From Entrophospora sp. SA101 (Eukaryota > Glomeromycota > Glomeromycetes > Entrophosporales > Entrophosporaceae), in contig CAUDNR010002225.1 in the NCBI GenBank assembly GCA_958430865.1, positions 7,657 through 71,656 on the forward strand: 64,000 bases of DNA, in the 5' to 3' direction. The position numbers and the translations under genes are program-made. The notes under the pieces were generated by a model. The model was not told the DNA's origin, searched no databases, and saw only the letters and a list, made by a program, of their open reading frames with translations. The stretch's first letter is position 1; the number at the start of each line of letters is the position of its first letter. Positions 1 to 10,249 of the stretch are shown here, piece by piece.

Positions 1-373
1 TTTCTTCCTTAGCACTGGATAGTTGCTGTTTTAAGTCTTTATTCTGCTGTTCCAATCTGCCAACATAACTCTGTGCCTTTATTTCTGTTATGGTTGGGGT
101 TTTGACTGGTTCATTTTTCCTTAAATCACAAAAACAATCTATCCTGTTTCTCATAATTCTACCACAATCATTACAATGTGGCAAAGTATTATCATCAAGA
201 GCTTTTTTACACTCAACACAAATATAAGCAATGTCATTGTAATCATTATTGCTTGTATTGTAAGATACTATTTTGTAAGTAGCAGTTAAATTCCTTTCTC
301 TTTCAAAAGGACAAAAATTACAATGCCATTTATCTCCTCTCCTCAGCTTGTTAACTTGATATTCTAATTTCAT
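1..373 (-). CDS. Zinc-ribbon plus coiled-coil protein, UGA=Trp cassette gene 3 (partial, runs off window)
   Basis: The ATG is at 373 and the frame is open to the window edge (about 124 residues visible). The N-terminal part has paired cysteines (CNFC near residue 18, CVEC near 54, CNDC near 69, then CFC near 81), which suggests one or two zinc ribbons. A Lys/Glu/Gln-rich heptad region follows, typical of a coiled coil. It is a diverged homologue of the gene at 30337-31023, with the same Cys spacing and the same switch to coiled coil. It starts one base after the TAG of the upstream gene (375-1106), as in a bacterial operon. No TGA falls in the visible part. The function is unknown; a DNA- or protein-binding adaptor is a guess. 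Confidence 0.6.
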   Translation of the reverse strand, partial: MKLEYQVNKLRRGDKWHCNFCPFERERNLTATYKIVSYNTSNNDYNDIAYICVECKKALDDNTLPHCNDCGRIMRNRIDCFCDLRKNEPVKTPTITEIKAQSYVGRLEQQNKDLKQQLSSAKEE

Positions 374-374
374 A

Positions 375-1106
375 CTATTTATTCTTTTGTAAAATATAGG
401 CATTGAATTTTTCTTTGGTTATTTCTTTTATTTGGCTAACTTTGTTTTTTACTTTGTTAGTTAGGAGTTTAAATTTGTTTTCTTTACTTGGTAAAACTGG
501 TAATTCTTGAAGTTGCTTGGCTGCTAAATAATTCTGCCATGCCACAGTGTTTTCTAGCAGTTCTATTTTTCTCAAAGCTTTTTCTAAGTTGTCATTTTTT
601 TCCTTGCTTTGCCTTACTCTCCATTGTCTAGCTACTTCAAGAGCCTCTAAATGTCATTCAGATGTTTCCACTTCTAGTTCTAATGCTTCTTCCAACTCTT
701 GATTAATTTGCTGTAACTCAACAACCTTTTTTTCTAGAAGAGCATCCTTTTCTTTTAATTCTTCTTTTTCTTGATAAGTAAAACCAAAAGCTTCTTCATA
801 ATTTAATGCTTCATGACCAAAACTTTTAACAATGTTTTCAGGGGTGAATTTGTTGCTAAAAACAACTCTTCCAATTTCAATTCCATTCTTTTCTGGATAA
901 CTTACTCAACCATTGTCAACTCAAGTAAATCTTTCTAAGGTTCTTAAACTTGTTCCAGTATATTCTGAACTTTCGGTAAGACTGTGAACTGCATTTCAGA
1001 TTTTTAGCTTAAAATTTTCTTCTTTTTCAGCTAATTGCTTTTTCAATAATTCTATTTCATTTATTAGTGCTTTATTTGTTTGTTGTTCATTTATAATGTT
1101 TACCAT
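375..1106 (-). CDS. Coiled-coil protein, UGA=Trp cassette gene 2 (243 aa under code 4)
   Basis: From the ATG at 1106 to the TAG at 377-375 the frame is interrupted only by four TGA codons (998-996, 923-921, 908-906, 656-654). Two TGG codons are also present. Read with TGA as Trp, it gives one continuous 243-residue protein. Residues 5-35 and roughly 105-200 are Glu/Lys/Leu-rich coiled coil. In between lies a compact stretch (TWVDNGWVSYPEK) that looks folded. The N-terminus (MVNI, then a Glu-Leu-Leu-Lys-Lys-Gln run) matches that of the gene at 29345-30337. The region 1107-1240 also aligns with the intergenic spacer of that second cassette. Under the standard code this would be a pseudogene with four nonsense codons. 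The function is not known. Confidence 0.7.
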
Positions 1107-1237
1107 GATTTTTTGTTAATTATATTTTTCAATTTTTAATAAATACTTAAATATCTTTCTTTTTATAAAAGCAATTATTAAGTATATAATTATTTTATTA
1201 ATATAATAATGAAGAATAAAGTTTATTTTTAAATTTT

Positions 1238-1343
1238 CTATTCATTGACAGCATAAATTGGTTTTGGACAAGTAATATCTTTGAATTTATCTCTAACAAA
1301 TGGACGAATATTATGATAAAGATATTCTTGTCTTTTGTAGATA
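1238..1343 (-). pseudogene. C-terminal remnant of DUF7869-like transposase gene (cassette gene 1)
   Basis: About 35 codons ending in TAG (1240-1238) match the last codons of the transposase-like gene at 27558-29265 (YHNIRPFIRDKFKDITCPKP region). Similarity stops abruptly near 1343, where unrelated AT-rich DNA begins, so this copy is truncated at its 5' side. Its position directly upstream of the coiled-coil gene reproduces the order of the second cassette. Confidence 0.7.
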
Positions 1344-1452
1344 TGTATTTTTTACGTCTGCAGTGTTTAACTGCAATATGATTTTTATTTTTTTTTATTT
1401 TTTTACTTTAATAAAGTTTTTACTTCATATAATAAAACAAAGATCTTATGGA

Positions 1453-1835
1453 TAGTGATGGGAATTTTTAACCCTACACTTAATAACTCCAAGTTATTAA
1501 TAGTTAATAACCACTTATTAACTGTTGCACTCTGAGTGAGAGTTATTAACCCAAAAGATCCATTTTGTCAATCAATCCCAGTGTATAGAATTCAGCATGT
1601 GGAATGTGCTGTGCTAACCAAATTCAGCAGATTTGGAAAAAGTTTATCAAATTTGGTTAGCATGCACACTCTGCACAGTACTAAATTAATTATTAACTTG
1701 TTTATCAAATTAATATTTGATTAAACAGTTACCAATAAGAGATCTGCATGTTTGTGTTTTTAACACTTAATAATAGAGTTATTAAGTACTTAATAACTTG
1801 GTCATTTTTCAAAATAATTTTTACGCCCATCACTA
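1453..1835. mobile_element. hAT-like MITE, 383 bp, with 8-bp target duplication
   Basis: The ends are imperfect inverted repeats (TAGTGATGGG at the left; CCCATCACTA at the right). They are flanked by near-identical 8-mers (CTTATGGA at 1445-1452 and CCTATGGA at 1836-1843), as expected for hAT transposition. The interior has no convincing coding frame and is rich in TTAATAACT-type motifs. It is non-autonomous. Confidence 0.7.
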
Positions 1836-2099
1836 CCTATGGATATAGATGACCATACATATAATTTAGAAAACCGTGCCTTTAGTTATGCTAACACCCG
1901 GGATCATATTTCAATGCACCTTAGGTATGATTGTTGGATGACGGGAGAAGCTATTCCGTTGAGGTGACACATTTTCATGTTTATTGGAGAACCCATTGTC
2001 ATTCTTATTGGAATAAAAACTGTCAATACGGCACTGGATAGGAAATAAAAAAATATAAGTGTGTGGAAACTCAAAATTTTGACGTCATCAAAGAGTAAG

Positions 2100-4706
2100 A
2101 TTTACCTTGAAAAAAAAAGCTTCTATTATCAACTTTCGTACAAGGTTAAATTCAGAAAGCTTCTGAGAGAGTTTAATCTTGGAGATTTGAAAATAATGGT
2201 AAATACCATCGTACTCCAAGTCCATTATTCCAAAATAGATATATCCTTCTATAATGTTTTATGAGAAGGTGGATTAAAAAAAAATTGAATTGTAGAAAAA
2301 ATGCAAAAAGCAGACTTATCACAAATATGTACTCCAAAGGACTTTACTCCTGGTTTGTTTCCACGTGAAGAAATAATGTTGTTGATGCCTCCCTGGCAAA
2401 GAATAGCTACCTTGTAAAGATTGTAACTGCCAATTTTACTGTTCCTTGTAATTGAGAAATTTTTGGCTTCAACAAAACATGTTTCTTCGTATTTATCTCT
2501 TTCTACGATTTGCTACACAATTATATCAGGCTTTCTACCCTGGGAGCATCCGTAATTCGCACAGTGGCTTCTTGAAGTCAAACTTTCAGTGTTTGCCCTA
2601 TTAAAGACAAGTAAAAATAAAAGAATGATAAGCAAATATCAAAAAACTTCAACAAAATGTTTTCTTACCAAGAAATATCATAATTCGAGTCACGAAATAT
2701 TTCTTTGAAAGTATCATGTACATAATCATGTACAACAGTATCCTCATTTTTTTGCCTCAAACTCGGATACAAGTGCATCCTTTCGTAGCTTGAAGAAGAG
2801 ATCAGATGGAAAGTTATTGGAGAGAAACAGCAAGGAAAATAAGATTGGAATTAAAGAAACTTACAATGCACGTGCAACTGCTTGCGTGGTTTCAAACATC
2901 TGGAAAATATAAAAAAATTTTACATGTGTCAATTGTAAGTTTAATAATAAAAAAGTGTAAAACTTACATCGGCACTGTAAGATTTACACAATATTACGTC
3001 GGCATCGTAAGATTTATGCAAGTTTACGCTAAATTAATTTCCTGATGAACAAACATCTCTCATTATCTAAATAAATGACCTTGTCACGATATTTCCCCCA
3101 TATATCATAAAACTTAGAACGAAGCTCGTCTATGTCATTTATTTCCTATTTTTATTACAAAAGATATTAGATTATTATATTATCATAAATCTGCACACAC
3201 CAGACAACGTGACACTATACCCTTTCATATTCATCCATAATTTCTCCAAAGAAACTGGGTGGGACTGGTTGTTTTGGTTAACATACTGAAGCACGCCATT
3301 TTCGTTCATCTATATCTAAATACAATGGCTTCTTCATTCTTGTCATGTCAATAAACATAATATGGTGAAGAGACCTGTAATACAAAGATTTTATTAGACA
3401 GCCAGATATCCTGGCCTTAATTATAAATGTAAAGTCAACCTATACTTACAAGATTGCCTCAACATCTGATGAAAAATGGAAGGCTTCACCACCTTCTAGT
3501 TTATCAATATTATTAATTTGATATTTGTGAAATGCATCTGAAACACTATAACTTTCAATAAACCACTAAAACGAGTAAAACAGATGTAATGGTCAGTGCA
3601 AAAAATCTTTTTCTGAAACAGATGCAGATCCAGTGAAAACAGAACGATAAACTTACATCCTTCTGTGAGGAAAGATCACAGAGATCCTGATGTATCTTTA
3701 TATATGCGTCACGCATCATTTGTTTATTAAATTCCAGATCAGGTTTGATAAGTGATAATTCAGGATTGTTCTCGTTGGTTAACTGCCCTGCAATTACTTC
3801 CTTTTCATGAATGATCACTTCTTCCAAATTCGTTATGTTCACATCATTAAGAGACTCTGGATCCTTTATGTTGATCGTATCTTTCTTTTTTCTACTTTCT
3901 GATGGATAGGAATCTGATTTTTGTTTCAAAGCTATTGTTCATGTCATAAAGAAAGGTAAATAATACATAATTCAACATATAATGTAGATGAGTTTGAATG
4001 TACAGTATTACCAGATTTTATAGTTTCACGTGTAGTGTTAGAAGCGCTTCACTGAAATCATAATGTATGTCTAGCATTTGGTGGATTATATTTTTGGAAT
4101 TCATATCTGATGCTTTTCCTAATGTTTTCATAACAGTAGAACTATTTTTCCAGAAAGCTTTTACGTTGAACAATTTTGATTCTTTCTAAAGTATAAAAAA
4201 AAATGAAAAATTGATTGCTGTGATACTTTCAGACGCATCTGAAGTAAAAGTACACCCGAACACAGAGACGCATCTCTGAGAGGACTCATCCCCAGGAATT
4301 AAGACTCATCCTAGTACTTTCAGCATTAATAATGGAGCTATAACAAGACACTTCTCTAGACGCATCCAGAGAATCTCAGACGCATCCCAGTCGTTGCTAT
4401 AGTCCCGGAATAAAACAAATATAAACAAAAAAATTAAGAAAATTTTCAAACCTCAAATGTTTCCAAACATTGCAATGCCAACTGTCTTATTATTATGGAT
4501 TCATTGCTGTCATTAGTCTCTATTAATTGAGGATTGATAGAAAGTTTCTCCAAACAAATCTTGTATAACAAATGCTCATCTTGTTTTTCATTGAAATCAT
4601 TTGCATATACAATACTCCACTGTAGAAATTCTAACAGGTTCCATGATTTGTTCTCTTGAAAGTAAATAAGCCTACATTTCCAACGAGTATTTTCATAGTT
4701 AGTCAT
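2100..4706 (-). pseudogene. Multi-exon gene with PD-(D/E)XK-like domain, disrupted
   Basis: Spliced minus-strand exons can be followed from the ATG at 4706 (MTNYENTRWKCRL) through 4190-4020, 3929-3660 and 2800-2660 (ending in NYDISW) to about 2600-2290 and 2260-2110. The exon at 2600-2290 contains KPD, and about 17 codons later FVEAK, the spacing of a PD-(D/E)XK nuclease core. An in-frame TAG near 2524 separates the two motifs. The last exon (YDGIYHYF..KL) looks like the usual C-terminus of a family I associate with Rhizophagus from memory. The function of that family is unclear; nuclease-related or transposon-derived roles are possible. The exon borders are my own reading, and the nonsense codon is why I call it broken. 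Confidence 0.45.
4226..4395. repeat. Interspersed GACGCATC / GACTCATC motif cluster
   Basis: The octamer GACGCATC occurs four times and the variant GACTCATC twice within about 170 bp. They lie inside an apparent intron of the disrupted gene at 2100-4706. The spacing is irregular, so it is not a simple tandem repeat. Confidence 0.5.
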
Positions 4707-4851
4707 TGTTTAGTGAAAAACTAAATTTTGGACTTGTAAATTATTCTCTGCAGCATAGTTAAAAATCTTGTGATTGGTTGATCAATATTTTTGTTTCACG
4801 TAATTGATAATCCAATAAAAATTAGCCAAATATTTTTAAAATTTTGTTATT

Positions 4852-5028
4852 TATAAATTTATTAATTCATTAATTTATTAATTTATTTATTTATTAATTT
4901 ATTAATTCATTAATTTATTAATTTATTTATTTATTAATTTATTAATTTATTAATTCATTAATTTATTAATTTATTTATTTATTAATTTATTAATTTATTA
5001 ATTTATTAATTTATTAATTTATTAATTA
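4852..5028. repeat. AT-only tandem repeat (ATTAATTT-type)
   Basis: About 175 bp are built almost only from TTAATTTATTAA-type units with occasional TTCA variants. It is low-complexity and non-coding. Confidence 0.85.
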
Positions 5029-5168
5029 TTTTTTTGAATCAAATTAAATTAAAGTTGAACTATATTATGAATTGGAAGTCTGTGAATGTTTGTGAGGTCA
5101 TAAAATATTTGCTTATTCTCTGCAAAGGCTTTTAGTAGGTGTATAAATAATAAATTAGATCAATTTTA

Positions 5169-6995
5169 TTACATATAATTATAAATTTTTGAAATATATA
5201 TACCTAATATCCTTTTTTGCAATTGATTATCAATTCCAGGTAGAGATATAATATGGTCTGCATCTTCAAAGTCTGGATTTGTGTTTTGTATATTATTTTC
5301 AGAAAATAATTCATTATTTATATCCTCTTCCATGTGCAATCTTTGGTTGTAAGAGCTTGTTAACTCATCAATTGCTTTAGATAAATACATGAAACAATAA
5401 TGGCACCTTCTGTTAATTATCTCGAAGCAACTTTCATGATAGGCATGACCACAGACTAACACATGACTACTTTCTATTGACCTATTAGTACATTCAATTC
5501 TATCACAAAAATTCTCTTGACTTGGTGGCACTGGTGTATGAAAACCAAGTGGTAAGGCTCCAATAGGAAATCCTGATTTAAGATTTTGAAAATAGTAATA
5601 GGGCTTTTTTATTCTTTTTCCTTCCATTCTTTCCTCAACTAATCCATTGTTTTCCAAACTTCATCAAAAAAGTCTAACAAGAACAAGGCAGTTTTCTTAA
5701 CCAAAAAATCTAAATCCTTTTTACTGTATGGATAATTTTGCTTTGGTGAGAAGGCAGCTCCAAGAGAATTCTCATGATGAAAATGGTCTATAAAAAGTGC
5801 ATCATGTCTCAATGATTTTGCAGTAGATACCTTTGCAGTAGTCTGCCTTCTCAATAGGCTGTGGAAATTTTCCACTGGGTATTCATCAAATATATTTAGG
5901 TTGTTCTTGAGTGTGTCAATTACAGGATGTTCTATCTGCATCCAATAATGAATATCTGATAAAAAGGCCAGTGTAATTTTATCATAATTATGACAGTGGA
6001 AACGTTTCATTACAGTCCACAAGCGAAATACTGTGCTGACATACTCTTGGAAGTGATTCTGTCGAAAAAGGATATTATATATATCCAAAGTTGCAGGCAC
6101 CAAATTATCTAATAGATCAAAAAATGTTACATATTGTGGAGTTTTTGAGAATTTGAATTTTTCAACCACAAATCTTCTAACTAATTCCCAGCCTGCATGA
6201 GCAAGATACATCAATGTATCTATTCTCCAAGGTTTTGGCTTTGCAGCTAATTTATGTTTCTTGTTAAAAATACTTCTATATAATTGATCAAAAAATGGCC
6301 AGAAGGTCAAAAAAACAGATTCTTTTGTATTTAGAGCAAGATGTAGTGGACCAAGGAAAGGAAACAAATGAGTAATTTTTTCTGGAATGCTTGTTTCATT
6401 TTCATTTTTTAGTTTTTTAACAATAGCTCGACAAATATATAGTTGGCCAGGAAAATCAGCTGGAATAAATATCACATTATTATACAAGTATACTTGTATT
6501 TCAGGTAACCCAATAAATGTTTTTATTGCTTGCAGATAATCATTGGTATTTTTTAAATTCAATTCAATGAGGTCAACTAGTTTTGTCATGGTGAATTTTC
6601 TTCTGTATTTTTCATAAACATCTGGATCATATGAATGCACAGTCAAAGATTCTATAAGCTCATTTTCAATCATGTTTATAATACATTGAATAAATTGCCA
6701 TAGCATTTTTAAGAATTAAAACATTAACACCATTATGATTGTGAATTAGATGATTATTATTTGAATAATATGGAATGGGAGCTACATTTTTATTGTTAAA
6801 TAAAATTGTTGCCATATGAGCAATTTGTGATATAAAAGTTACACTTGACACACTTGTACTGTGTAAATTATGATAGTCATCAATGTTGACAATTAATAGA
6901 TTGTGAAAAAATTCCTTAATATAACTCTTGACAGTCAATTCATGTTTCTTTACTATTTTTCTAATTATTATATACTGTTTGATAAGTAGAACCAA
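5169..6995 (-). pseudogene. Transposon-like gene with C-terminal RING-type zinc finger, frameshifted copy 1
   Basis: There are three overlapping frames. 6995-6666 carries an IDDYHNLHS motif. 6706-5639 carries a long helical region with AHAGWELVRR, LLDNLVPATLD and YPVENFHSLLRR. 5657-5169 carries a zinc-finger region: CDRIEC, then CGHAYHESC and CHYC, like a RING-H2 motif. Compared with the intact frame in copy 2 (31433-32956), this copy lacks one T in the run near 5646, which splits the second and third parts. The acidic DDYH and the E in VENFHS could be remnants of an RNase-H-type catalytic set. That is inference, and the family is not one I can name. The C-terminus here (IISLPGID..) differs from that of copy 2 because the duplication edge lies inside the gene. 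Confidence 0.5.
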
Positions 6996-7348
6996 TTCCC
7001 ATATTAGCTTATGTGTTTATACCTTATTAGTATAATCATACAAAATTTGAGGTGATGTAAATAAGCGGTGGTATACCATTTTTTAAGTGGGCATTTTTTC
7101 AATTTTACAATACTCTTTACATATAAATTGTTGATCATCTTTGTTGTTTTGAATAAGTTTGAAAATAGATTTTTAATTATGCTTAGGACATCTCACCCCA
7201 TTCAATTATGTATGACAATCCAGGGTCCTACCTCGATTTCCATTACCTAATAATAATGAATGTACAACAACTTTGAACATCCCTCCCTCTCTAATGTAAA
7301 GAATAAATTTAAAAAATCTATTATTCTTCTTTTAAAAACATTTATATA

Positions 7349-8865
7349 ATGTCACATGATAAATTATTATTACCAGAAAGGAAGGAATTTGTACTTAAAA
7401 AATTTAATGAAATGCACAGCTGTGATAGTTGTGGTGAAGACAGAAAAAATTTTTTTTTTTCATTAGTTGAAAAAGAGGAGGAGCTTTCAGAAGTTGAAAA
7501 ATTTTTTTGTAAAGAAAAGTTTATTTATGATTTAGAATTAAATAATGCAACGTATAAAGAAGGAAAACCGAAAAAATGTAACAAGTGTAAATTGAAAAAA
7601 TACTCTGATAGGTTCTGTGAAGGTTGTATTAGTTTACAATTACAGAGTCTTTTCACCGCTTGGACATCTGGAAATGACACAATTGACAACTTTATTAAAC
7701 AATGTCAAATGAAATTATCTTTACCAAACTACATTTTAGAATGGATACCTTATGAGCAATTTGAAGATGTAGAAAAATTAACTGAAGGTGGATTTAGTTC
7801 AATTTATACTGCTGAATGGAAAAGAGGTTATATAATTGGTTATGATGAAAAGGAAAAAAAGTTTAGTTATTTTGGAAAGCAAAAAATAGCATTAAAAAAA
7901 TTAAATAATTCAAGTAATCCAAACAAAGAATTTTTTGATGAGGTTGGTGGTTTTTATTTAAATCAAAAGTAAATCATAATATTAATTGATTTTATATTTA
8001 TTTTCAGGCAATTAATTATTGTAAAATTAAATCAGGAATGATTGTTATTTGTCATGGTATAACTAAATTTCCAGATAATGGAAATTATGCAATGGTTTTA
8101 AATTATTTACAAGGTGGAAATTTAAGAAAACATTTACATAAAAATCATTTAAATTTAACATTAAAAGATAGAATTACAATCTTTGATTATTTATGTAATG
8201 CATTACACCAGATACATCAGAAAGATTTAATCCACTGTGATTTACATAGTGGTAATATACTTGTTCAAGGAGGTAATTGTTATGTTACAGATTTAGGATT
8301 ATGTGGGCCAGTTGATGAAAAATCATCAGATAAAGTCTATGGAATTGTATCATATGTTGCACCTGAGCTACTTAGGGGTAAAATCAATGCAAAGAACACA
8401 AAAGAAACAGATATTTATAGTGTTGGGATGTTAATGTGGGAAATATTTGCAGGACATCCACCATTTGATGATAGAGCTCACAATCATTGTTTGATTTTTG
8501 ATATATGTGAGGAAGGTTTACGACCACCAATACTACCTGGAATGCCTGATGATTATGTGCAAATGATGCAGAAGTGTTGGGATGAAGATCCATCAAAAAG
8601 ACCAACTTCCGAAGAGCTTTTGAATTTTGCTGATAATAAATTAAAAGAAGTTCAGAATTATAATAATTATAATAATAGTAATAGTAGTAGTAATTCACTA
8701 CAAGTACATAAAGCACATCCAAATGCATATCGGAAAAGTAGAATATTAAATGGTGAAATTGCTAAATCAAAAAGCTTAAAAAGTTATATAAGTAACGATA
8801 GTTCATTAAATGATCTTGATTGTGACTCTTTTCTCCCAAATGTTGATTTTAAGAAAGGTGAATAA
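7349..8865 (+). CDS. Tyrosine-kinase-like protein kinase with Cys-rich N-terminus
   Basis: Two exons, 7349-7942 and 8008-8865, give 483 aa. I chose the donor GAG|gttggt because it joins phase 0 to the acceptor at 8007 and yields ..FFDE-AINYC... N-terminal cysteines (25/28, 77/80, 90/93) suggest a zinc-binding module. The kinase domain starts near residue 142. It shows a glycine loop GGFSS (147-151), the ATP-binding Lys in ALKK (183), a catalytic loop HCDLHSGN (274-281, Cys in place of the HRD Arg), DLG (293-295, Leu in place of Phe in DFG), APE (316-318) and DIYSVGMLMWE. The C-tail is Asn/Ser-rich. This matches the tyrosine-kinase-like kinases greatly expanded in Rhizophagus. Catalytic residues are present, so it is probably active. 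It is identical to 33599-35115, and its 5' three-quarters is also at 56480-57703. Confidence 0.85.
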
Positions 8866-10249
8866 AATTTCATTATTAATTAATTAATTGGAAGTTATTA
8901 TCCATTAACTATTACCAACAATCTTTTTTATTCCCATTTTTTAATTCATTAATAAATAAACACTAGATTCTAGTAATAATAGTGAAGGAAAAGAAGATAT
9001 TGAAAAGAATTGATGAAATTAAATTGTTGAATTATCTATCAATGGATGATTTATTGATATCTGCTATAAATTTATTCAATTATATCAATGAAAATTATAA
9101 ATTTTTAATTCTTGTTTCAGAGAAGAAAATTATTTTTGATATATATATATATATTTTCTTTTTTCTTTATCATTATTTTTAAAGCCACATTTGTAATCGT
9201 TGACTTTTTCTTTTAATTCTCTTATTTTATAAAGCCCCATATAACGAATGCAGCATTGTTGAATTCATTGTGGTGGTGGAAACATCATTTGTTGTATGGT
9301 ATAACATCACTCACATTGGCAATAATTCTTTATTAATAGATCCAACTCATCAATGTTGTAATATTTCTGATAAGATTAAAAGTAAAATATAAAACTCGAT
9401 TATTGTTTTATTGACCACAACATAAGGTTATATAAAATATGCCTCAAGAACTTTCTTCGTAATATATGCTAACTTTATTTCACCATATGGAATGCAACAA
9501 ATACAAATTGGTTAAATTTATGCTGGTAGCTCTAGGTACCCTGACTCTTTGAGACAGAATCACTAACGATCTCATCCTTCCTTCCGGGCGTGTTGGTAAT
9601 TTGAAATTAATTAATTTGCTTCTTGCAAATAACCTTAGCTTGAAGAAAAAAGATAGTTAAATTCCGAAATACTAGTGCTAACGCTACATTCGTTACGAAT
9701 TAGTGAACTATAACACTTACCTAATTATTAAAGAAGCGAAATTAAAAAAAAAATTTTTCCTTTAATTATTATATTGTAGTGAAGACTTAGATTTATGTTC
9801 ATGAATAATTATAGAAAAAGTTTGTTGATAATTTATTTTGATGGTAGTTAATACGCGCATTATCTGGGTCATTGTATATATACTTGTATATATGTAATAA
9901 TGACTGACTGATCTTACAAAATAGGATGGAGGTCCTTTCATGTATCAATTGTTCATGGATGATGACGAAATTCCGAAAAGATTGTTGATTCTAAAACAAG
10001 CACATATATATTCTTTAAATAAAAAAAGAAAAATCTAAATTTCCTCATTTCATATTTTATTATTAAAAAAATTTCCAAATGGAAATAATACATTTTTTTA
10101 TACATAAAAAAAAAAATTATTTTAATCATATCAAGTTAAATTAAATGAATGAATAAATTTTAATCGATAAATATATAAATATCTACGAATAATAATAATA
10201 ACAATAGACAACACACACACACACACGTATTTAAATGTTCTGCCAGAAA
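8866..10249. other. Intergenic, kinase 3' flank
   Basis: There is no convincing gene. The stretch around 9250-9320 (GCATTGTTGAATTC, then a GTGGTGGTGGAAACATC motif) recurs downstream of the degraded kinase at 16010-16070 and more weakly at 47750-47800. It is therefore part of a kinase-plus-flank duplication unit. A short (AC)n run is at 10209-10226. Confidence 0.6.

Noticed and set aside
4852..5028. CRISPR-like array
   Set aside because: It is a simple AT-only tandem repeat with no spacers, in eukaryotic context.
8384..8728. Minus-strand Tyr/Asn-rich ORF (also at 34634-34978)
   Set aside because: It is the antisense shadow of the kinase exon and its Asn-rich tail.
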